Shown piece by piece: positions 1 through 6,324 of a DNA stretch of 7,759 nt. Location of the stretch: assembly GCA_029865665.1 (NCBI GenBank), contig JARXAV010000316.1:1-7759 (forward strand), written 5' to 3'. The translations under genes and the position numbers were made by a program. The notes beneath the pieces were generated by a model. The model worked only from the letters and a program-made list of their open reading frames with translations. It did not search any database and was not told where the DNA came from. How positions within the stretch are numbered: position 1 is the first letter of the stretch; the number at the start of each line of letters is the position of its first letter. This DNA comes from Flectobacillus sp. Lineage in GTDB: Bacteria > Bacteroidota > Bacteroidia > Cytophagales > Spirosomataceae.

Positions 1-410
1 GTCCCTCTCATTTTACAATCTAAGGCTACCCCAAGAGCCACCGAAGGAAGGTGTCCTAATGACCCAGAATGAAATTCAATACCAGGGATTTTTGTATTTG
101 GATGCCAATAAATATGATCGTTTGTGTTAAGGTGATTTTTCAAGCGGTCTGCTTCTAAAATGCCTAATTCCACAAATGTTCCATACAAGGCTGGCACATC
201 ATGCCCTTTCGATAGAAATAAATAATCACGGTTGGGATCGTCTAAATTTTGAGCATTCAGATTTAAAAATTCTGAATAAAGGTAAACGATAATATCGGCT
301 GCCGATAGCGATGCTCCTACAAAACACCCCCCATCGGTGGACATACGAATGATATGCTCACGGACATTTAGAGCTGTACTTTGTAATGCTTTAATTTTTA
401 CTTCGTTCAT
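1..410 (-). CDS. Transketolase, N-terminal (thiamine-diphosphate-binding) subunit, partial
   Basis: The ATG lies at 410-408 and 136 complete codons are visible before the left edge cuts the gene, so the 3' half is missing. The translation has the N-terminal landmarks of a transketolase: a GASLSAADI segment (residues 32-40), LSKGHDVPALYGTF (66-79) with the conserved Gly-His, and HSGSLGHLPSVALGVAL (114-130), the region that precedes the GDGE thiamine-diphosphate motif. In the family, stand-alone N-terminal subunits of about 270-300 aa pair with a separate C-terminal subunit and move two-carbon ketol units between sugar phosphates in the cytoplasm. The GDGE motif and the partner gene would lie beyond the left edge. 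The position downstream of an spsF-like gene suggests a dedicated role in making a special sugar rather than the housekeeping pentose-phosphate enzyme. That role is inference. A gap of 162 bp separates it from the preceding gene, so it could have its own promoter, but I saw no clear one. Confidence 0.85.
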   Translation of the reverse strand, partial: MNEVKIKALQSTALNVREHIIRMSTDGGCFVGASLSAADIIVYLYSEFLNLNAQNLDDPNRDYLFLSKGHDVPALYGTFVELGILEADRLKNHLNTNDHIYWHPNTKIPGIEFHSGSLGHLPSVALGVALDCKMRG

Positions 411-572
411 TACGCTATGAAAGTGTTGGATGTTGAGAGGACGTTTAAAAAGTATAGAGTTTAATGTTTAAAGCATTTTGACTTTTACTATTTAGTAATA
501 ATAAAACATCTGCATTTAGCTTTAATCCGAGCAATGGTCGCTCATAAACTTTTGACTTTTCACCCACCCCTA

Positions 573-1415
573 TTATTTTACTACGGTCATAGAGGCATCA
601 ACCGTTTTGAGTTCATCTAAATGATGACGATACCAGTTGACACCTGCATAACGCTTATTTATATCGTAAATAGCTGGTTCTCGGTCTAATAAGGCTAAAA
701 TATCTTCAAGAGTGAAGTTAGGTTTGATAGGATATAACTCCTCAAAAATCCGCTTAATAAATTGGTAGTCTTCATGATAATCAATAGTAAAACGATGTGA
801 CATTGAATAATTTAACCCTGTTTCCCATTCGACGTTACCGACACGAAATTTGTTGGGATTCTCCCATATATACGGAGTTGTATGTTCTAATTCTAACGGC
901 TTTGTTGCTTCTTCCCAAGCTCTTGTCAGACACTCCATCGACATGATTTCTACGTCGTTTCCATCTGGATAAGTAGCTGGATGTAGGTTACTTACGTAAT
1001 CAAAAGCCCCTTCATTTTCGATATAATAATCAAGTACTTTATCAATTACTTTAGGGTCGATTAATGGGCAATCTGACGGTATTTTCAAGATAATATCCGC
1101 TTCGGTTAGGGCTGCAACCTGCCAATGCCGATCTAATAAATCATTCAAACTACCACGATAGCAATCCCATCCCTTTTCTTTACAGAGCCTTTCGATACTG
1201 TCATCTTCTGCGTTCGTGGAAGTAGCAATAACGATACTAACTATACGCTTTACTTGTTGTAGGCGTTCAACCATACGATAAAGTAGGGTTTCTCCTAGTA
1301 TGGGCAATAATGTTTTTCCGGGTAAACGACTAGAGCCTACTCTGGCTTGCACGACTAGCGTTATCTGTTTTTCAAATTTCTTATACAACGACAAAGCTGT
1401 TTGGGTTTTGAACAT
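573..1415 (-). CDS. SpsF-like cytidylyltransferase family protein (CMP-sugar synthesis)
   Basis: This 280-aa protein belongs to the SpsF/acylneuraminate-cytidylyltransferase-like group of GT-A nucleotidyltransferases. Its signature VVQARVGSSRLPGKTLLPI (residues 21-39) is the CTP-binding loop, with Arg25, Arg30 and Lys34 likely contacting the triphosphate. IPSDCPLIDP (112-121) carries the Asp115 expected to bind the metal. Family members activate sugar acids or related sugars as CMP derivatives for surface glycans, and the substrate here is unknown. Most relatives start only a few residues before the QAR motif. This protein has about 17 extra N-terminal residues because its only available ATG lies 35 nt inside the upstream glycosyltransferase gene; TTG codons at residues 8 and 10 are the alternatives. 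The overlap suggests translational coupling. The family call is strong and the pathway role is inferred from neighbours. Confidence 0.85.
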   Translation of the reverse strand: MFKTQTALSLYKKFEKQITLVVQARVGSSRLPGKTLLPILGETLLYRMVERLQQVKRIVSIVIATSTNAEDDSIERLCKEKGWDCYRGSLNDLLDRHWQVAALTEADIILKIPSDCPLIDPKVIDKVLDYYIENEGAFDYVSNLHPATYPDGNDVEIMSMECLTRAWEEATKPLELEHTTPYIWENPNKFRVGNVEWETGLNYSMSHRFTIDYHEDYQFIKRIFEELYPIKPNFTLEDILALLDREPAIYDINKRYAGVNWYRHHLDELKTVDASMTVVK

Positions 1416-2421
1416 TTAGGATATAATTGGGAGCAAAATCTTCTTTTTTGCCCTGATATTCTACAAAGTCTTTACAAATTTGAGCAATGTTTTTTGCCGA
1501 AGTTCCGCCATTCTGTATAGGAGCTAAACTGTGTAACTCATCTACATCAAAATAAGAATGCACTTTTTTCCCTAATGCAATTCCCACATATACTACGGTT
1601 GAAAATTGGGTAATCAACTCATCACAATTGGCAATCATTTCGTTGATATTACCAGAAGTATAGATTAGGGTATTTTCGGGAGCATGTTCTTTAATTTCAG
1701 CAATCGCTCTATCCACAATTTCGTTTGGATGCAATTTAAAAATCAACTGACGACCTGCTGCTATCTCAACACATTTCTTAATAAAAGCAGGACGGTCATC
1801 TTGTCTAAAACATTCACGAATATCAGAGGTAGCAACTAACACATAATTTTTGTCTGTTAAGGCATTATCCAAAAAGCGTTGACAGTTATCGAAATTAGGC
1901 ATTCCCGTTACAAAAATTCTGTCTGAGTCTGTCCCCAATTCGCTGAAAAAACGCTTATACCCTTCTGATGCCGCACAATAAACATCACAAATATTAGATG
2001 AGCCATTTAAAGAAGTACCCACTGCCAAATAAGGAGGTAAGTGTAACTTTTTAACAAGCTTACTCATAAAGGTCAATTCATCAATCATTCCTTCTTGCAC
2101 CCAAAGCGTTTTGGTTTGCAACATACGATCGGGAATAATCAAATCAGAACAATAGACAACTAAGTCGTAACGATTCTTTTTTGCCTTATAATCCATTTGC
2201 AAATTATGTTCTCGACAATACTTTTCAGAATTCTCTTTGAACTGTCCAGCCAATACGGTTCTATCTACTAAAGACGTATAATCAATCGCCATATTAATAA
2301 AAGGAGAATCCGCAAAAATCTGACTAAACCAACAATCATACTCAGACAATTGCTGAGCAATTTGGTGCATTTGGGATGTCTGGTTGATAGATCCCGTTAT
2401 GAATAATATTTTTTTACGCAT
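1381..2421 (-). CDS. GT-B-fold glycosyltransferase-like / CDP-glycerol glycerophosphotransferase-like protein
   Basis: This 346-aa cytoplasmic protein has no signal peptide or membrane segment. It has the layout of a GT-B enzyme: an N-terminal Rossmann half opening with KKILFITGSINQTSQMHQI (residues 3-21), then the second half with VTGMPNFD (171-178), FKLHPNE (228-234) and TQFSTVVYVGIALGKKV (271-287). The Lys-x-His-Pro motif, followed by a Ser/Thr-rich strand and a GxxLGKKV turn, resembles TagB/TagF-type polymerases, capsule transferases and UDP-GlcNAc 2-epimerase-like folds. The epimerase catalytic signatures are not evident. It probably transfers a sugar or polyol phosphate to a surface glycan, but donor and acceptor cannot be read from the sequence. 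It is the first gene of the visible minus-strand unit, and its last 11 codons plus the stop overlap the start of the spsF-like gene, so the two are almost surely co-transcribed. Confidence 0.6.
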   Translation of the reverse strand: MRKKILFITGSINQTSQMHQIAQQLSEYDCWFSQIFADSPFINMAIDYTSLVDRTVLAGQFKENSEKYCREHNLQMDYKAKKNRYDLVVYCSDLIIPDRMLQTKTLWVQEGMIDELTFMSKLVKKLHLPPYLAVGTSLNGSSNICDVYCAASEGYKRFFSELGTDSDRIFVTGMPNFDNCQRFLDNALTDKNYVLVATSDIRECFRQDDRPAFIKKCVEIAAGRQLIFKLHPNEIVDRAIAEIKEHAPENTLIYTSGNINEMIANCDELITQFSTVVYVGIALGKKVHSYFDVDELHSLAPIQNGGTSAKNIAQICKDFVEYQGKKEDFAPNYILNVQNPNSFVVV

Positions 2422-2512
2422 CGCACTTCAGAGCTTTGTTGATGTTGTAAATGTACTAATTCAATGTTAGGAAAATATTATGTGATGGTTATCTATTTAC
2501 ACTTTAACAATT

Positions 2513-2554
2513 TGATAACAAATGAGTTAATATGTCGTAACAATGGGTTAATAT
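2513..2554 (-). repeat. Pair of ~21-bp direct repeats in the divergent spacer, possible regulator sites
   Basis: On the minus strand the stretch beginning ATATTAACCCATTGTTA (2554-2538) recurs as ATATTAACTCATTTGTTA (2533-2516). The starts are 21 bp apart, two helical turns, and the copies differ by one substitution and one inserted T. A third, partial AATTGTTAA follows (2512-2504). The pair lies about 90-135 bp upstream of the glycosyltransferase start and about 155-195 bp upstream of the antitoxin gene. In-phase repeats between divergent genes fit a dimeric regulator, but the region is AT-rich and no regulator is recognised. Confidence 0.4.
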
Positions 2555-2611
2555 TACTAAAAGTCAGTTTCGTGTTCTTTGCTAATATAAGTATTTACCA
2601 GAAAATTATTC

Positions 2612-2642
2612 TTTGTAGAAAATAGGAAACTCCTAATTTTTG
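2612..2642 (+). promoter_or_regulatory. Candidate Bacteroidota-type promoter of the antitoxin gene
   Basis: TTTG at 2612-2615 is followed after 18 nt by TAATTTTTG at 2634-2642. This approximates the Bacteroidota -33 TTTG and -7 TAnnTTTG pair with one extra base in the -7 box. Transcription would start near 2648-2650, giving a leader of about 60 nt that contains the dyad at 2651-2682. Confidence 0.4.
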
Positions 2643-2650
2643 TATATTTA

Positions 2651-2682
2651 TATCGTTATCTAATATTAGACATAATTCGATA
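2651..2682. promoter_or_regulatory. Partial dyad before the antitoxin gene, candidate operator
   Basis: A perfect 12-nt palindrome TCTAATATTAGA (2659-2670) is flanked by further matching arms: TATCG (2651-2655) with CGATA (2678-2682), and TTAT (2656-2659) with ATAA (2672-2675). It sits at or just after the predicted transcription start and 26 nt before the ATG. Antitoxins commonly bind such symmetric sites to repress their own operon. The arms are AT-rich and slightly off-centre, so chance is possible. Confidence 0.4.
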
Positions 2683-2708
2683 AAACAATACAGGTAACTT
2701 CACTAGAT

Positions 2709-2924
2709 ATGAGACATATAACTGTTTATACAACTGACAATGAATATAGCCATTTCTTAGAATTGGTAAAAAATCTGCACTATGTCAAAAAAATAGAACT
2801 TGACAATGAACCATCAAAAGAAGAAATAGTAGAAAACATAAAAGAAGGTTTCAAGGAAATGAAATTAATTAAACAAGGTAAATTAAAAACAACTTCATTA
2901 AACGACTTCTTGAATGAGCTTTAA
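2709..2924 (+). CDS. Small antitoxin-like protein of a RelE/ParE-type toxin-antitoxin pair
   Basis: This 71-aa acidic/basic protein opens with a short beta-like segment (MRHITVYTTDNEYSHFLELV), then a helical, charged middle (KEEIVENIKEGFKEMKLI), and ends in KTTSLNDFLNEL. It resembles small Bacteroidota antitoxin-like proteins that usually precede a RelE/ParE-type toxin gene. The N-terminal half would bind DNA or dimerise, and the C-terminal tail would wrap the toxin. Its stop overlaps the ATG of the next frame by 11 nt, which is the typical antitoxin-toxin arrangement. The downstream toxin is broken, so this is probably an orphan antitoxin. It is rich in AAA and GAA codons and reads more AT-rich than the large genes on either side, in keeping with an accessory module. 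No database comparison was possible, so the family assignment rests on size, layout and recalled resemblance. Confidence 0.6.
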   Translation: MRHITVYTTDNEYSHFLELVKNLHYVKKIELDNEPSKEEIVENIKEGFKEMKLIKQGKLKTTSLNDFLNEL

Positions 2925-2996
2925 TATTGAACTGACTGACAACTTCAAAAAAGAGACAAAGAAATCGAAGACCTTCTGAAAGATTTCCTAGATTAA
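2914..2996 (+). pseudogene. Remnant of a RelE/ParE-type toxin gene with an internal deletion
   Basis: From ATG 2914 the frame reads MSFNIELTDNFKKETKK and stops at TGA 2977-2979, only 21 codons. The opening MSFNIELTDNFKKE is like the N-terminus of Bacteroidota RelE/ParE-type toxins, which run about 90-105 aa. In a second frame, from about 2949 to TAA 2994-2996, the sequence reads KRDKEIEDLLKDFLD, resembling the C-terminal helix of such toxins. The simplest reading is a deletion of most of the gene joining the two ends out of frame, with the junction somewhere in the A-rich run 2947-2960. The catalytic core is absent, so no active toxin can be made. That the second segment belongs to the toxin is inferred from its character and position. 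Confidence 0.6.
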
Positions 2997-3013
2997 ATCT
3001 TGTCAAAAAATAC

Positions 3014-5563
3014 CTAAAAATCAAACTTCATTCTAAAACGAATTGCTAAGTTATTGGCCACATTGGGGTTATCCAGATAAGTTAAACGATGAACCAAATC
3101 TACTCGTAAAACTTTAAAAATATTTTCTATCCCAAAGCTAGTTTCCATATAAGGTTTCGTTTCTAAGGAATAAGTGATTGCTTCCCCTTTCTCATTACGA
3201 GGTAACTCCATCAAACCATTAGCTAAAGTAGGTATATTCTCATCAGACAATTTTCCGTATAAGCCTTTAAAAGTCACTACCTCTCTCAGCTTTAACTTTC
3301 TCAATAAAGGAATTTTATTAAAGATGAATCCGTTAAAATGATGGTCGATAAACACCGCTGCATACTGGTCGCTCACAAACTCTAAGAAGTTCATCAAATT
3401 GTATGATTCTGGCTGAAAGGCATACGTTTGATTGGCTCGGTGGATAGTCAATAAAGGAAAAGGTAATTTCCCGAAGGTCTTCCCTCCTTCTATCGTAACG
3501 TCCATATAACCAATCGGGGGAATATACATCCGCTTGTTAGCGATGCCTAAAAAGCGATGAAAGTTATATTGCCCTCCCCAAACGTCCTTTAAGCCTAAGG
3601 TATAACGCAACTGAACGATGGGGTATTTATTCACAATCGGAATACGATAGGTTTTTCCTTGATAAAATTGTTCATTCGGAGCATAGCGTATGCCAAAGGT
3701 GAGTTCAGAGGTCGTAAGATTACTTAGATTCTCATTGGTTAAGGTCTTAAACTGTAATGACCCTGTGGGTGTTTGCTGGGTATTTTTAACATTAATATTA
3801 ATTCCCCAACCCGTTTTAGATTCTCTCAAATAATCGACCATCCAGACCTTATTGTAGGTCATTTTATCATTTACTCCTCGTTTAAATGACAATAAGAAAT
3901 TATCTTCTTGAACAAACTGTAATTCTTGTCCAGGAATCTTTATATCGTTCTGATACGAAAGGCGTATATGATGAATCGGGTAGGTGTAAACATTATGGTC
4001 AGTTAATGAAAAAGTAGCCGAACCAAAGTATTTAAAACGTTCGTCTCGAAAGCCATACGCCCCGTAGCCCTCTAAGGCAAAACGGTCACTCAAAACGGGG
4101 GTACTTCTTCCTCCTAAACGCAAGCGAAGTCCTTCAATGGTATTGAAACTATAAAAGGTATTCACAGGCCCTATTTCAAAACCACCAATCGGTTTATAGC
4201 CTTCTAATAAAAAGGTGGCCGTATTCATGAATTTCTGAAAAATTGGCACTTTACGAACACTATCCACCATGGAATAGATCCCTACTTCTTTTAGGTTTAG
4301 CTCCTCATGGCGAGCTTTGTTCCAATAAGTATCATCACGGAGTGCAGCCTCTTTCAGTACATCATTTTTGATACCGTCAAATCGGGTATCAGGAATAGAT
4401 TGGTTCAGTAGATAATCCTTATATGAAACGCTTCGTTGCCCGAAGAGTCCCATCCCATTTTCTTTTTTTAGTAAATTAAATTCAATCGCCAAATCATCTT
4501 TCGTAAGCATAAGTCCTTCTTTTCCGACAAAATCAAACTCTTGCATGATTTTTAAATCCGTTACGAAATTGACATTAATATCTTTTGAAAAACCCATTTC
4601 TACTTTCCGAATCGCATAGCTAGAATCTAGGGCTACCAACATTGTCCCTTGAAATAACTGGTCGTTGGAATTTCGAGGCGAGAAACCTAGATTAACACAT
4701 TTTGTCCCTCTAAATTGGGTTGTATCAATAATGACATAGCGGTAGAATTGAGGTGAAACAGGAGCTGCTGGCCCCAAAAACTGCGAAGCCAACAAGAGAA
4801 TATTGTTATCATACACATTTACGTCCTGATAAAGAGCTTCTAAATACAACTTAATCCCGTTGTTATCGACATAGCCTCCCAAACCTGTCATCCGTTCGGC
4901 AGTGGTAATTTCCTTTTTACTTTCAGGGTTTTTACGAAAATACACATCCGAAATCGTTTCCTTTAAGTACATAGGCAAACTCACCTTCCCTGTTACTTTA
5001 GAGGTATCCAGATGATTGAAAACAAAATCAAACTTTTTTAGCGAACGCTTATTTCTAAATTTTTCAGAAATGTTACTCAAATCAAATTCAAGCTTTTCGT
5101 ATTTATTGTAAGAATAAAACAGCAAGGCTTCAGGACGATTTTTGTCCTTGTGTTCAATTACTTTTCGAATTAAGGTTACCGCTGGATTGTCTTTATTTCG
5201 ATAGCGTTCTCGTTTACCTGTCACCGTTACTTCTTGTAGCGAAGTTGATTGTGCCTTCAATCGAAAATTTTGGGTAGTTACTTTCCCCGCAACAGATTCT
5301 ATCTTGCGAGTTTCGGGTAGATAACCTACAAAAGATACTTTTAGTGTAATGGAAGGTTCGCTTGTTTCGAGGTAAAAATTCCCATTCATATCCGTTTGTA
5401 CTCCCTGCTTCGTACCTAGAATTATGACATTGGCAAAGGCGATACTCTCATTAGTTTTTACGTCAACTACCTTTCCTTTAATTTTAGTGAGTTGCTGAGA
5501 AAACGATACGAAGGATGTTAGTAAGAAGGTAATGATTCCGGCAAATATGATAGATTTACTCAA
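3014..5563 (-). CDS. DUF5686 outer-membrane protein with carboxypeptidase-regulatory-like domain
   Basis: This 849-aa protein opens with a signal peptide: a basic MSK start, hydrophobic residues 5-19 and likely cleavage near Ser22-Gln23. Residues ~28-103 form a carboxypeptidase-regulatory-like beta-sandwich, with GKVVDVKTNESIAFANVII (30-48), DMNGNF (58-63) and SFVGY (77-81). LQEVTVTG (109-116) is the usual linker that follows this domain in Bacteroidota outer-membrane proteins. The rest matches the DUF5686 family and ends in alternating polar/aromatic strands with a terminal Phe (RFRMKFDF), typical of an outer-membrane beta-barrel. Function is unknown; a surface or transport role is inferred. 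The start codon is TTG (5563-5561). No in-frame ATG or GTG lies upstream before a stop, and none lies inside the signal peptide. It is a single-gene unit, convergent with the toxin remnant and only 17 nt from it. The first strands could also be read as a barrel-plug domain, but no TonB-dependent receptor features are seen. Confidence 0.85.
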   Translation of the reverse strand: MSKSIIFAGIITFLLTSFVSFSQQLTKIKGKVVDVKTNESIAFANVIILGTKQGVQTDMNGNFYLETSEPSITLKVSFVGYLPETRKIESVAGKVTTQNFRLKAQSTSLQEVTVTGKRERYRNKDNPAVTLIRKVIEHKDKNRPEALLFYSYNKYEKLEFDLSNISEKFRNKRSLKKFDFVFNHLDTSKVTGKVSLPMYLKETISDVYFRKNPESKKEITTAERMTGLGGYVDNNGIKLYLEALYQDVNVYDNNILLLASQFLGPAAPVSPQFYRYVIIDTTQFRGTKCVNLGFSPRNSNDQLFQGTMLVALDSSYAIRKVEMGFSKDINVNFVTDLKIMQEFDFVGKEGLMLTKDDLAIEFNLLKKENGMGLFGQRSVSYKDYLLNQSIPDTRFDGIKNDVLKEAALRDDTYWNKARHEELNLKEVGIYSMVDSVRKVPIFQKFMNTATFLLEGYKPIGGFEIGPVNTFYSFNTIEGLRLRLGGRSTPVLSDRFALEGYGAYGFRDERFKYFGSATFSLTDHNVYTYPIHHIRLSYQNDIKIPGQELQFVQEDNFLLSFKRGVNDKMTYNKVWMVDYLRESKTGWGININVKNTQQTPTGSLQFKTLTNENLSNLTTSELTFGIRYAPNEQFYQGKTYRIPIVNKYPIVQLRYTLGLKDVWGGQYNFHRFLGIANKRMYIPPIGYMDVTIEGGKTFGKLPFPLLTIHRANQTYAFQPESYNLMNFLEFVSDQYAAVFIDHHFNGFIFNKIPLLRKLKLREVVTFKGLYGKLSDENIPTLANGLMELPRNEKGEAITYSLETKPYMETSFGIENIFKVLRVDLVHRLTYLDNPNVANNLAIRFRMKFDF

Positions 5564-6086
5564 GGTAATAAAATGTTTAACTAAGTAGCTAAACCAGCAG
5601 GTCGCACTTAGGTTAGGTTGTTTATATCAAAAACGCAAGGTCTTCAACGTCATTCATCTACCAAGTTTTAGTGATGATAAATCTCTAAAAAAAGCAGATT
5701 TAACAGGATATATGCCTGCCGCAATTTTCCTTGCGATGATGTAACAACAAATTTGAGTGCTATATCTCGCTAAATAGGTTACGAGTTGGTTAAATTATTA
5801 TTAATCAAAAATTAACAAAAGAGAAGATTTATACTCAATTCCAAATACAAAAAATACTCAATTTTATCGTTCAAAAATAGTTTTTTTAGGCATTTCAAAG
5901 AGATTATTGCACAATAAAAAGCATTTAACGTATATCCTACTCATAGTATGGGTAATGGTCTATTTTTTGGCACCTTTTTTGAATCTATAAAGTAGGTGAT
6001 TTTACGGTCTTCATTCATTGATTAAGTAGAATCTCCTTATTATTTTGATAACAAATTGATAATACCCATTTACCAACCAATCAAAG
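5564..6086. other. Long AT-rich intergenic spacer without a supported gene
   Basis: Between the DUF5686 start and the small membrane ORF (576 bp in all) I see no convincing gene. The stretch 5589-5744 is less AT-rich and stays open on the plus strand for 51 codons, but it has no start codon until its last ten. Further right are short AT-rich repeats: a direct repeat (5831-5840 and 5854-5863), a dyad TTATTG-CA-CAATAA (5904-5917) and GCATTT copies on either side of it (5890-5895, 5921-5926). The promoter of the DUF5686 gene should be near 5564-5650 on the minus strand, but no good TTG/TAnnTTTG pair is visible. Confidence 0.5.
5831..5863. repeat. Short direct repeat ATACTCAATT, two copies 23 bp apart
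   Basis: ATACTCAATT occurs at 5831-5840 and again at 5854-5863, each preceded or followed by A/T runs. The 23-bp spacing is close to two helical turns. It might be a regulator site for one of the flanking genes, but both are 250 bp or more away and the sequence is simple, so this is a weak call. Confidence 0.25.
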
Positions 6087-6094
6087 TATTTTTG
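6087..6094 (+). promoter_or_regulatory. Candidate -7 element for the small membrane ORF
   Basis: TATTTTTG at 6087-6094 matches the Bacteroidota -7 consensus TAnnTTTG exactly and lies 45 nt before the ATG at 6140. No TTG is found at the usual 17-23 nt spacing; the nearest upstream TTG is at 6056-6058, 28 nt away. The -33 element is therefore weak or absent. Confidence 0.4.
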
Positions 6095-6139
6095 TATAAT
6101 ATTTCCTAACTAATCTAAAATAACACTCTTATTAATTCC

Positions 6140-6229
6140 ATGAAAATCACTAAAATAAACGTAGAAGACGTGCAAAAAGCACTGCTAGTATTCTTTTCTC
6201 TTTTAGTCATTGTTTGGTTTACCAGATAA
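6140..6229 (+). CDS. Small single-pass membrane peptide, 29 aa, function unknown
   Basis: ATG at 6140 opens a 29-codon frame ending at TAA 6227-6229. The product has a charged amphipathic start (MKITKINVEDVQKA), then about 13 hydrophobic residues (LLVFFSLLVIVWF, residues 15-27) and ends Thr-Arg. This fits a very short inner-membrane helix with its basic N-terminus facing the cytoplasm. Supporting signs are a -7 promoter element 45 nt upstream and a strong terminator starting about 40 nt downstream, which together frame a compact transcript of about 200 nt. No family is recognised. It could instead be a chance ORF within a small RNA gene bounded by the same signals. The hydrophobic segment is shorter than a usual 18-20-residue span unless flanking residues join it. 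Confidence 0.45.
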   Translation: MKITKINVEDVQKALLVFFSLLVIVWFTR

Positions 6230-6267
6230 GACAACATTCATCTAATCACTTAATCACTATACCAAAT

Positions 6268-6302
6268 AAAAAAAGCTAGGAAAATCATCTCCTAGCTTTT
6301 TT
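6268..6302. terminator. Bidirectional rho-independent terminator between the small ORF and rimO
   Basis: A 13-bp perfect stem pairs 6269-6281 (AAAAAAGCTAGGA) with 6290-6302 (TCCTAGCTTTTTT), closing an 8-nt loop. The stem ends in a T-run on both strands, so it can stop transcription from the plus-strand small ORF and from minus-strand rimO, whose stop codon is 22 nt away. Confidence 0.85.
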
Positions 6303-6324
6303 ATTTATACGACCTGTTAGTAAC

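Noticed and set aside
476..560. 11-bp direct repeat TTTTGACTTTT at 476-486 and 550-560 in the gap between the spsF-like and transketolase genes
   Set aside because: Low-complexity sequence in an AT-rich gap; a repeat of this length is expected by chance in a window of this size.
2981..3000. Possible small terminator hairpin AGATTT...AAATCT after the toxin remnant
   Set aside because: A weak 6-bp AT-rich stem without a T-run; not enough to call a terminator.
5680..5702. Possible hairpin AAATCT...AGATTT in the spacer
   Set aside because: Only 6 AT-rich base pairs around an 11-nt loop, with no T-run and no gene ending nearby.
5589..5744. 51-codon open plus-strand frame in the spacer upstream of the DUF5686 gene, ending in GYMPAAIFLAMM
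   Set aside because: It has no ATG, GTG or TTG until its last ten codons and no recognisable family. It may be a gene remnant, but chance is as likely.
2511..6056. Shared 13-mer TTTGATAACAAAT at 2511-2523 and 6044-6056, both intergenic
   Set aside because: One or two shared 13-mers are expected by chance at this composition, and the flanking sequences do not match.
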